DNA of 64,000 nucleotides, taken from assembly GCA_027452165.1 (NCBI GenBank), contig DAIDGX010000023.1, positions 248,001 through 312,000 on the forward strand. Direction: 5' to 3'. Each line of letters begins with the position of its first letter. Position 1 is the first letter of the stretch. The translations under genes were made by a program, and so were the position numbers. Shown piece by piece: positions 35,337-42,622 of this stretch. The notes beneath the pieces are model-generated. The model did not search any database and was not told the DNA's origin. It saw nothing but the letters and a program-made list of their open reading frames with translations. The stretch is from Vulcanimicrobiota bacterium (GTDB taxonomy: Bacteria; Vulcanimicrobiota; Vulcanimicrobiia; Vulcanimicrobiales; Vulcanimicrobiaceae).

Positions 35337-36140
35337 TTACCCTTGTTGCGGTTCGGTTTCGGCGGATGCCGGGGGCATTGCAAAGATTCGAATGTCGTCG
35401 TCGAGATCGGGCTGCTCGAAGCTCACGCGATGACGGCGAATGAGCTCGAGTACCGCGAGAAAAGTCACGATAATGATCTCGCGCGTCATTCCGAGGTCAC
35501 GACAGAGTGCGAAGAACGACACTTCGCCGTGTTCCTTGATCTTACGCGAAATGTAATCCATCTGCGCGATCAGCGACACGCGCTCGCGCACGATCTCGCG
35601 CTTCTCGGGTCGTGCCTGCTGAAGCATCGCTATGAACGCACGCTTGAGCTTCTCCGCATCGACGCGGTAACGCTGCTGCAATTCGCTCGTCGGATCGCCC
35701 GCTTCACGGAAGTAATAGCCGCTCGCCTCGTCCATGCGCGACCGCAGTTCGATCCCGAGTTCGCGATACTTAGAGTAGGCGAGCAGGCGGCGGCGCAATC
35801 GCTCCTCAACCTGCTCGGGCGTCTCTTCGGTTTCGTCGAGGAACTCTTGCGGAATCGGCGGCAGCAGCGCCTTCGACTTCAGGAAGACGAGCGTCGCCGC
35901 GATGACGAGATACTCGGCCGCCACCTCGACGTCAAGGTCCTCGAGCGTGCGCACGTACGCTAGGTACTGTTCCGCCACGGTCGCGAGCGGAACGGTCGCG
36001 ATATCGAGTTGCTGTTCCTTGATGAGATGCAAGAGCAGGTCGAGCGGACCATCGAACACGTCGAGCTGAACGCGCAGCGCGCGTTCGTCGGTCGTGTCGG
36101 CGGTCTCGGTCGTTGCTACAGGTGGGGCGACGTCGGTCAA
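35337..36140 (-). CDS. scpA: Segregation and condensation protein A
   Basis: Kleisin subunit bridging the Smc heads for chromosome condensation. The 267-residue protein shows VQLDVFDGPLDLLLHLIKEQ then QLDIATVPLATVAEQYLAYV, and VAAEYLVIAATLVFLKSKAL. The C-terminal winged-helix part is FFALCRDLGMTREIIIVTFL. It overlaps the NUDIX gene by 4 bp and precedes scpB. Confidence 0.95.
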   Translation of the reverse strand: MTDVAPPVATTETADTTDERALRVQLDVFDGPLDLLLHLIKEQQLDIATVPLATVAEQYLAYVRTLEDLDVEVAAEYLVIAATLVFLKSKALLPPIPQEFLDETEETPEQVEERLRRRLLAYSKYRELGIELRSRMDEASGYYFREAGDPTSELQQRYRVDAEKLKRAFIAMLQQARPEKREIVRERVSLIAQMDYISRKIKEHGEVSFFALCRDLGMTREIIIVTFLAVLELIRRHRVSFEQPDLDDDIRIFAMPPASAETEPQQG

Positions 36141-36616
36141 GAGGTCTTCTGTTCGGCCGTTCGCGCGACGATCGGCACGTCGCCGAAGGCGGCAGGATTA
36201 GCGGTTATATACTCGAGCGCCATATCGACCAGGCGCTTTTCGTTGACGTATTTCAGCGCTTTACGCGCGGCCATCACCTCGAACCACCGCGCCTCGTCCA
36301 CTTCGTGGTCGTGGTTCGCGGTATCGCCCGAGAGGTAGCGCATCAGGAAGAACGTCACCGACTTCTTATGCTTGGCTTTCCCGACGTAGAACCAGTACGA
36401 GATCTCGTTGAGACGGGTGATGATCTCGCCCCAGCAGCCCGTCTCTTCGCGCACTTCGCGCAGGCCCGCTTGCTCGTTCGACTCGCGCGCCTCGACGTGT
36501 CCCTTCGGCAACGTCCAGATGCGCGGCTCGCCGCGCCCGATCAAGAGCGCATCGAATCCGGTTTCGCGACGCCGCAAAACCAGACCACCGGCCGACACCT
36601 CATACTTGATTCGCAT
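36137..36616 (-). CDS. NUDIX hydrolase
   Basis: A 159-residue pyrophosphohydrolase with the Nudix box GHVEARESNEQAGLREV followed by REETGCWG, which carries the metal-binding REVREE. The start (KYEVSAGGLVLRRRETGFDA) is typical of diadenosine-polyphosphate or RppH-like members. Substrate is unknown. It heads the operon NUDIX-scpA-scpB-methyltransferase-nfo-dinB, behind a TATAAT box. Confidence 0.88.
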   Translation of the reverse strand: MRIKYEVSAGGLVLRRRETGFDALLIGRGEPRIWTLPKGHVEARESNEQAGLREVREETGCWGEIITRLNEISYWFYVGKAKHKKSVTFFLMRYLSGDTANHDHEVDEARWFEVMAARKALKYVNEKRLVDMALEYITANPAAFGDVPIVARTAEQKTS

Positions 36617-36678
36617 GTCGTAGCACCCGCGTCGGGAGATAGGGAAAGGGGCCCCAAGCGACGCCCCCGATTACTCCC

Positions 36679-36684
36679 ATTATA
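36679..36684 (-). promoter_or_regulatory. -10 box of the NUDIX-scpAB-nfo-dinB operon
   Basis: The reverse strand has a perfect TATAAT (36684-36679) in the 140-bp gap between gcvPB and the NUDIX gene, giving a leader of about 55 nt. The -35 region is poor. The rest of this gap holds only an imperfect hairpin (CTAAAAGGG/TCCTTTAG, 36709-36730) that might end gcvPB transcripts. Confidence 0.5.
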
Positions 36685-36756
36685 GCCCCCGCCACCAAGA
36701 AGCGCCTGCCTAAAGGAGCACCCTTTTAGCGGCCTCCCGGCGGCCTCCCGAACGGG

Positions 36757-38289
36757 CTACGCCGAAACCGGCTCCCACTTCAGGTCCGGCTGGCGTGCGG
36801 CGCGCGTTTCGTCAACGCGGCCCACGACCGTGTTCACCGGAGCGGCCATCACCGTCTCGGGCTCCTTGCGCGCCGTCTCGACGATCCCGCGCAGCACCTC
36901 AACGAAGTGGTCGAGGGTCTCCTTCGACTCGGTCTCGGTCGGCTCGATCATCAGGCACTCGGGCACGATCAGCGGGAAGTACATCGTCGGCGCCATCATG
37001 CCGTGATCGAGCAGGGCCTTCGCGATGTCGAGCGCCTTCACGCCGGTCGCCTTCTTCAACTCTTGCGCCGAGGCGACGAACTCGTGGCGGCAGATCTCGG
37101 GGTACGGCGTCTCCAAGAAGTCGGCGACCTTCACGCGGACGTAATTCGCGTTGAGGACGGCGAGTTGCGAGACTTTTTTCAAACCGTCGGCACCGTTCGC
37201 ATACATGTACGCGAGGGCGCGCACCGCATGCGCGAAATTCGACCAGAACGAACGCATCGGCCCGATCGATTTCGGACGATCGAAATCGAGCGAAAACGTC
37301 ATCGCATCGCTCGGTGCGACGGGACGGCCGTTCGAGGTCTTCGTGTTGCCCGAGGGTACCGCGCGGACCACCGGCGTCGGTAGATACTCGACGAGATGCG
37401 CCGCAACGCCGACCGGTCCATGCCCGGCGCCGCCGCCGCCGTGCGGAATCGTGAACGTCTTGTGCGTGTTGAGGTGCATGAGATCGAAACCCATGTCGCC
37501 CGGACGCACGTTGCCCATGATGGCGTTGGCGTTCGCGCCGTCGTAGTACATCAGGCCACCCACATCGTGCACCGCCGCGGCGATCTCGTGGATGTGATCC
37601 TCGAAGAGACCGAGCGTGTTCGGGTTGGTCATCATGCAGACGGCTGTATCGGGGCCGAGCACCTTCTTGATCTCTTCGACGCTCACGCGACCGCGCTCGT
37701 CTGAGGGAAGGCTGATCACCTTAAATCCGCACATCGCAGCCGAAGCCGGGTTCGTGCCGTGAGCCGTATCGGGCACGATCACCTTGTCGCGGTGCGGCTC
37801 GCCGCGGTCTTTGAAATACTTCTTCGCGATCAGGAGCGCGGCGAGTTCCGCGTGCGCGCCGGCCGACGGATTCAGGCTAAAGGCCGCCATGCCGAAGAGC
37901 GAAGCGAGCGAGCGCTCGAGCTCATACATCACCTGCAACGCGCCCTGCGAGAACTCGTCGGGCGTGTACGGATGCAACTGCGCGAACTCGCCGCGTGCTG
38001 CCATCGCATCGTTGATGCGCGGATTGTACTTCATCGTGCACGAGCCAAGCGGATAGAAGCCCAGATCGATGCCGAACGTGCGCTGCGAGAGCTTGGTGAA
38101 GTGACGAACCACGTCAAGCTCGCTGTTGTCGGGCAACGGAAGGTCGTCGCGCAAGAGCACCTTCGGTAGAAATTGCTCGAGCGGTTTGCCCTCCTCGACG
38201 TATCGATTTGCGCGGCCTTCTTGTCCGAGTTCGAAGATGAGCGGCGGGGCCGCGTTCGTGCCGAGTTCGTTAGACGTTTGCGTGGACAT
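36757..38289 (-). CDS. gcvPB: Glycine dehydrogenase (decarboxylating) subunit 2
   Basis: C-terminal half of the P-protein of glycine cleavage, binding PLP. The 510-residue protein shows FYPLGSCTMKYNPRIND, FSLNPSAGAHAELAALLIAK, VPDTAHGTNPASAAMCGFK, and the PLP-Lys region LMHLNTHKTFTIPHGGGGAG. ATG 38289 lies within the end of gcvPA (20-bp overlap). It is the last gene of gcvT-H-PA-PB. Confidence 0.96.
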   Translation of the reverse strand: MSTQTSNELGTNAAPPLIFELGQEGRANRYVEEGKPLEQFLPKVLLRDDLPLPDNSELDVVRHFTKLSQRTFGIDLGFYPLGSCTMKYNPRINDAMAARGEFAQLHPYTPDEFSQGALQVMYELERSLASLFGMAAFSLNPSAGAHAELAALLIAKKYFKDRGEPHRDKVIVPDTAHGTNPASAAMCGFKVISLPSDERGRVSVEEIKKVLGPDTAVCMMTNPNTLGLFEDHIHEIAAAVHDVGGLMYYDGANANAIMGNVRPGDMGFDLMHLNTHKTFTIPHGGGGAGHGPVGVAAHLVEYLPTPVVRAVPSGNTKTSNGRPVAPSDAMTFSLDFDRPKSIGPMRSFWSNFAHAVRALAYMYANGADGLKKVSQLAVLNANYVRVKVADFLETPYPEICRHEFVASAQELKKATGVKALDIAKALLDHGMMAPTMYFPLIVPECLMIEPTETESKETLDHFVEVLRGIVETARKEPETVMAAPVNTVVGRVDETRAARQPDLKWEPVSA

Positions 38290-39631
38290 GGACAACCTCG
38301 GAGAGAGCCGTGGTAAGCGCCTCGATCTCACCGCTCGAGGTGAGTTCGGTCGCGTTCATCAGGATGCAGGTGGAGAGTTCGGGGTAGTAACGCCCCAGAT
38401 CGACGCCGCCCAGGATGTTGCGCTCCTGCAGCTTAGCGAGAACGGCGCCAGCCGGCTGGTGCACGTCAACGACGATTTCGTTGAAGAAGGGTGCGTGGAA
38501 CTTGAGATCCACGCCCTTTAGCGAGGAGACGGCCGTCGCGAGTTCGCGCGAACGCTCGAGGTTCAAGGCCGCGACGTCGCGCAGGCCGGTCTTGCCCATG
38601 AGCGCGAGGTAGATCGTGGCGATCAGCGCGCAATGCGCTTGATTGGTGCAGATGTTCGACGTGGCGCGTTCGCGGCGAATATGTTGTTCCCGCGCCTGAA
38701 GCGTCAGGACGTAGGCGGTGCGACCGGCGTTATCGACCGATTTGCCAACCAAACGTCCCGGAATACGCCGCATGTGCTCCTTCGTCGAAGCGATGAAACC
38801 GACGTACGGACCACCGTAGGCGAGCGCAACGCCGAAGCTCTGCGCCTCGCCAACCACAATTTCGGCTCCCCACGACGCCGGGGTCGCGAGCGCCGCAAGG
38901 GCCATCGCTTCGGCGATCACCGCAATCGGCACCGTACCGCTCTCGCGCACCGCGGCGAGAGCATCCGCGTCGAGCGTGTCAATGTTGCCGAAGAAGTTCG
39001 GCGACTGCAGGGCGACCGCCGCATACGCTTTGGTCGCGACCGCGGCCTTCAATGCGGCGAAATCGGTCGTACCGTCGGGTGCAAGCGCAATCTCGTCGAT
39101 TTCGACATCGAGCCCGTCACAATAGGTTTTAAGCACAGCACGATAGTTTGGATGGATCGCGCGCGAAACGAGCAGCCTCTTGCGTCCGTTGGCGTTGATC
39201 GCCATGATCGCACCTTCAGCAAGCGCTGTTGCGCCGTCGTACACCGAGGCGTTCGCGATATCCATGCCGGTCAGCAAACAAATATAGCTCTGCCACTCAT
39301 AGATCGCCTGAAGGTACCCTTGCGACACCTCGGCCTGATATGGCGTATAGGCGGTGAGGAACTCGCCACGCATCGCGAGCGTTGCAATCGCAGGCGGCGT
39401 ATAGTGACGGTACGCGCCGGCACCCAAGAACGAGATTGCATCGACGCCGGTATTCTTTGCGGCGAAGCGATCGAAGCGCCGCGCGATCTGGTATTCGGGC
39501 AGCGCGGGCACGACGTCGAGTTCAGCTTTGAGCGCGACGGCATCGGGAACGGCGAGCAGTTCGTCGAGCGAGCCGACGCCTATCGCGTCGAGCATCGCAC
39601 GAATATCTGCCTGCGTATGCGGCGTGTACAC
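38270..39631 (-). CDS. gcvPA: Glycine dehydrogenase (decarboxylating) subunit 1
   Basis: N-terminal half of the split P-protein. The 453-residue protein shows FLGAGAYRHYTPPAIATLAM, FLTAYTPYQAEVSQGYLQAI, and ANASVYDGATALAEGAIMA. VGEAQSFGVALAYGGPYVGF and AYVLTLQAREQHIRRERATS also appear. The split into two genes is the usual Terrabacteria/archaeal form. It follows gcvH by 26 bp. Confidence 0.96.
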   Translation of the reverse strand: MYTPHTQADIRAMLDAIGVGSLDELLAVPDAVALKAELDVVPALPEYQIARRFDRFAAKNTGVDAISFLGAGAYRHYTPPAIATLAMRGEFLTAYTPYQAEVSQGYLQAIYEWQSYICLLTGMDIANASVYDGATALAEGAIMAINANGRKRLLVSRAIHPNYRAVLKTYCDGLDVEIDEIALAPDGTTDFAALKAAVATKAYAAVALQSPNFFGNIDTLDADALAAVRESGTVPIAVIAEAMALAALATPASWGAEIVVGEAQSFGVALAYGGPYVGFIASTKEHMRRIPGRLVGKSVDNAGRTAYVLTLQAREQHIRRERATSNICTNQAHCALIATIYLALMGKTGLRDVAALNLERSRELATAVSSLKGVDLKFHAPFFNEIVVDVHQPAGAVLAKLQERNILGGVDLGRYYPELSTCILMNATELTSSGEIEALTTALSEVVHVHANV

Positions 39632-39657
39632 TATGCGGTCATCCTGCGGTGAGAGGG

Positions 39658-40038
39658 TTATTCGGTTGCGATTTTATCGTAATCAGCGGGCGACAGAAGG
39701 TTGTTCTTCTCGTTCGCGTCGGCGAGTTTTACCTTGAAGAGCCAGCCGGCACCGTACGGATCGCGGTTGACCGACGCGGGATCGTTCTCGAGCGCATCGT
39801 TGATCTCGAGCACCTCTCCGCCGATCGGCGTGAAAAGGTCGGAGACGGCTTTGACCGACTCGACGACGCCGACGTTACCGAACTGCTCGATCTGCTTGCC
39901 GACTCGCGGCAATTCCACGTACACGATGTCGCCGAGCGAGTTTTGCGCGTAGTCGGTAATGCCGACCACGGCATTATCGCCCTCGATCTTGACCCATTCG
40001 TGTTCTTTGCTGTACAGCAGGTTCTCGGGCTGCGCCAC
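39658..40038 (-). CDS. gcvH: Glycine cleavage system H protein
   Basis: Lipoyl carrier that shuttles the aminomethyl group among P, T and L proteins. The 126-residue protein shows LYSKEHEWVKIEGDNAVVGI, GDIVYVELPRVG, and the lipoylation site VGVVESVKAVSDLFTPIGGE (Lys in ESVKA). It sits between gcvT and gcvPA. Confidence 0.97.
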   Translation of the reverse strand: MAQPENLLYSKEHEWVKIEGDNAVVGITDYAQNSLGDIVYVELPRVGKQIEQFGNVGVVESVKAVSDLFTPIGGEVLEINDALENDPASVNRDPYGAGWLFKVKLADANEKNNLLSPADYDKIATE

Positions 40039-40062
40039 GTGATCTCTCCTTACGTTCCGTAG

Positions 40063-41166
40063 TTATTTCGCGCGTTTGTAAAAGGGCAATTCGACGACGG
40101 TCGCGTCGTGTTTGGCTCCGCGGATTTCGACCGCGAGCGCGGTGCCGGCGGTTGCGGCCTCCTTGGCGACAAGGGCGGTTGCGATGTTCTTGCCACCGAC
40201 CGACGGTGCCATCGAACCGCTGCGCACCTCGCCCACCTCGCGGTCGCCGAGGAACACCTTGTAGCCTTCGCGCGCCGGCACGCGCCCGCCCATGACGAGC
40301 CCCACGATGCGCGCGTACTCGTCACGTTCCATCTGCTCGATGAGCGCGTTGCGTCCGATGAACTCGGGCTTGGCGGTCTTGAGCGCCCACTGCAGGCCGG
40401 CTTGAACCGGCGTAATCGTTTCGGTCAGCTCGTGCCCGTAGAGCGGCATGCCCGCCTCCAGGCGCAACACGTCGCGCGCACCGAGCCCGCACGCTTCCAA
40501 ACCGCCGGCCTGATGATCGCGCAGCAGCGCGGTCCAGATATCCGCGGCATGTTCGCCCGCGACGAAGAGTTCGAATCCGTCTTCGCCCGTGTATCCCGTG
40601 CGCGCGATCACCGCCGGGTGTCCATACACGGTACCCTCCGCGCAGAAATAGTATTTGACGCTCGCGATATCCACATCGGTGTGCGGGGCGAGCATCTCGA
40701 CCGATTTCGGCCCCTGGATCGCGATCAGCGCGTTTTTGCCGTGCAGATTCGTCAGATGCACGTTCTCGGCGGGATTGGCGTTTACATGACGCCACATCTT
40801 GTCCGCGTTCGCGCCGTTCACCACGAGCAACCAGCGATTTTCCAGACGATAAAAGATCGTGTCGTCGTGGGCGCCACCTTGCGGATTGCAAAAGATGTTG
40901 TAACGCGCCTGCATGGGCTTCATCGACGCGATCGCGTTGATGGTAAGGGTTTCGGCCCATTCGGCCACGTTCGGCCCTTCGAGAACGAATTGCGCCATGT
41001 GCGAGAGATCGAAGAGCCCGGCACGATGGCGTACCGCGTCGTGTTCCTGCAGAATGCCCGTGTACTGCACCGGCATCGCGAAGCCGGCAAACGGCACCAT
41101 GCGCGCTCCCGCGCGAACGTGCTCGTCGTGCAGCGCGGTGCGCCGCAGATCGGTCGATACGGTCAT
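40063..41166 (-). CDS. gcvT: Aminomethyltransferase (T protein)
   Basis: Transfers the methylene group to tetrahydrofolate and frees ammonia. The 367-residue protein shows GARMVPFAGFAMPVQYTGIL, HRAGLFDLSHMAQF, and NIFCNPQGGAHDDTIFYRLE. ARTGYTGEDGFELFV and LRLEAGMPLYGHEL follow. It overlaps the thioesterase gene by 4 bp. Confidence 0.96.
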   Translation of the reverse strand: MTVSTDLRRTALHDEHVRAGARMVPFAGFAMPVQYTGILQEHDAVRHRAGLFDLSHMAQFVLEGPNVAEWAETLTINAIASMKPMQARYNIFCNPQGGAHDDTIFYRLENRWLLVVNGANADKMWRHVNANPAENVHLTNLHGKNALIAIQGPKSVEMLAPHTDVDIASVKYYFCAEGTVYGHPAVIARTGYTGEDGFELFVAGEHAADIWTALLRDHQAGGLEACGLGARDVLRLEAGMPLYGHELTETITPVQAGLQWALKTAKPEFIGRNALIEQMERDEYARIVGLVMGGRVPAREGYKVFLGDREVGEVRSGSMAPSVGGKNIATALVAKEAATAGTALAVEIRGAKHDATVVELPFYKRAK

Positions 41167-41624
41167 GACATGTCGTCCTTCGAGTGGAGCGCCGCCTTCG
41201 GCGTCTTTTCGTGCGGGTAGGTGTTGAGGAAGTTGAGCGTCGCGTGCGCGACGAGTTTGCCGTTGCTCCGCACCTGCACCTCACCGAAACAGATGCGGCG
41301 GCCGGAACGCAGCACCGTCGCTTCGGCGATCAGATCGTGGGGCGGCAGGGCGGGCGCAAGGAAATTGCATTGCAATGCCACGGTAACGGTATCTTGCTCG
41401 CGCCCGTAGATCGAGGCCAGCGCCACGTAAAAGACCGTGTCGCAGAGGCTGACGATCGCGCCGCCGTGTACCGCCCCGGCGCCGTTGGCGATCTCGGGGC
41501 GAAAGGGCATACGCATCACCGCTCGTCCGCGTTCGACCTTTTCGAGCTTCAGGTCGAGCAGCTTGACGAAGTGCGACTTTTCCTTCTCCCAGCGATGCGG
41601 AGCTTCAGCAAAATCGTGCGTCAT
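41163..41624 (-). CDS. PaaI-type hotdog thioesterase
   Basis: A 153-residue hotdog-fold acyl-CoA thioesterase. It shows NGAGAVHGGAIVSLCDTVFY (catalytic-loop His-Gly-Gly), QCNFLAPALPPHDLIAEATV and ICFGEVQVRSNGKLVAHAT. Start ATG 41624 gives the family length; the upstream in-frame sequence is antisense to speE. It is coupled to gcvT by an overlap and follows speE by 47 bp. A role in glycine cleavage is not obvious. Confidence 0.88.
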   Translation of the reverse strand: MTHDFAEAPHRWEKEKSHFVKLLDLKLEKVERGRAVMRMPFRPEIANGAGAVHGGAIVSLCDTVFYVALASIYGREQDTVTVALQCNFLAPALPPHDLIAEATVLRSGRRICFGEVQVRSNGKLVAHATLNFLNTYPHEKTPKAALHSKDDMS

Positions 41625-41671
41625 GGGCCTCCGGAAGCGTAAGCCGGAACGGCTAGCGCCGTCTATGACAT

Positions 41672-42562
41672 TTAAGAGAAAACCGGCCCCGAAGCCGCAA
41701 GAGCCCGGCGCAGGTAGAGCGGCAACGAGAAGAGCCGGCGATGGGTTTGCCCGTCGTAGAAAAAGTTCTCGCCCCGCAGTTTGCCGCAGTAGGCATCGAT
41801 CGCGGCCGGGTCGAGCGCGGCGAGATCGACGCTGTCGCTGCAGGCGAGGAAGGCCCACTCCGTATCGAAGGCCGGTACGTGCTGCGAGAAGCTGCTGACG
41901 TACCGGTAATGCTGCCGCAGCGTACGCGCCATCTTACAGTGCAGCGAAAGATTGTGGAACGCGGTCGTGCTCGCTTGCAACACGTAGATGCCGTCGTCGG
42001 CGAGACGCGACTTGATGAGCCCAAAGACGTCGTTGTTGAAGAGGATGTTGCTCGGCGAATCTTCGAGCGGCTCGGTGAGGTCGGAGATGATGACCCCGTA
42101 GCGATCGCGATCCTCGCGCATGAACGCGAGCGCATCGCCCACGATCACCCGTGCGCGCGGCTCGTCGAAGGCGCCGTCCGACCATTCCGGCAGATAGCGC
42201 TTGGAGAGATCGACGACGAGGCCGTCGATATCGACCATCGTGCAACGCGTGACGTCAGGATGACGCAGCACCTCGCGCAGCGTCGCGCCCTCACCGCCTC
42301 CGAGAATCAGCACGTCACGACGGTCGCGCGCACCCGCCATCGCGGGATGCACGAGCGTTTCGTGATAGATCTTCTCGTCGTTCTGCGAGCTCTGCGTGTC
42401 ACCGTCGAGGATGAGCATCTTGCCGAAGACCGGCGTGCTGATCACGGAGACTTGCTGAAACTCCGAGTGTCCCGCGTAGTACACGTGGTCGATGGCATGG
42501 TGGTGCCGTTCGGTAGGAGCGGACTCCTCAACGTACCATTGCCAGTATTCGGTCTTCGGCAT
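41672..42562 (-). CDS. speE: Polyamine aminopropyltransferase (Thermus SpeE-like)
   Basis: Transfers the aminopropyl group of decarboxylated SAM to an amine, releasing methylthioadenosine. The 296-residue protein shows FGKMLILDGDTQSSQNDEKI then YHETLVHPAM, VLILGGGEGATLREVLRHPD, and CTMVDIDGLVVDLSKRYLPE. The catalytic Asp is in VIISDLTEPLED. These phrases are closest, from memory, to the Thermus enzyme that uses agmatine, so N1-aminopropylagmatine may be the product rather than spermidine directly. ATG 42562 gives the N-terminus PKTEYWQWYVEE. Confidence 0.9.
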   Translation of the reverse strand: MPKTEYWQWYVEESAPTERHHHAIDHVYYAGHSEFQQVSVISTPVFGKMLILDGDTQSSQNDEKIYHETLVHPAMAGARDRRDVLILGGGEGATLREVLRHPDVTRCTMVDIDGLVVDLSKRYLPEWSDGAFDEPRARVIVGDALAFMREDRDRYGVIISDLTEPLEDSPSNILFNNDVFGLIKSRLADDGIYVLQASTTAFHNLSLHCKMARTLRQHYRYVSSFSQHVPAFDTEWAFLACSDSVDLAALDPAAIDAYCGKLRGENFFYDGQTHRRLFSLPLYLRRALAASGPVFS

Positions 42563-42587
42563 AGCGGGCTCGGGGTTTCGCCACACG

Positions 42588-42615
42588 GCAGGCGCTCCCC
42601 GCGAGGAGCACCTGC
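42588..42615 (-). repeat. Strong hairpin between the S53 protease and speE
   Basis: On the reverse strand GCAGGTGCTCC (42615-42605) pairs with GGAGCGCCTGC (42598-42588), with one U.G pair and a 6-nt loop. No T-tract follows, so it may be an mRNA-stabilising or processing element rather than a terminator. Confidence 0.5.
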
Positions 42616-42622
42616 TGCGATG

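Noticed and set aside
36691-36756. Terminator after gcvPB
   Set aside because: The hairpin arms are imperfect and no convincing T-tract follows, so I mention it only as weak.
38633-39652. Long forward frame opposite gcvPA
   Set aside because: The reverse strand encodes a clear glycine dehydrogenase subunit; the forward frame has no recognisable features.
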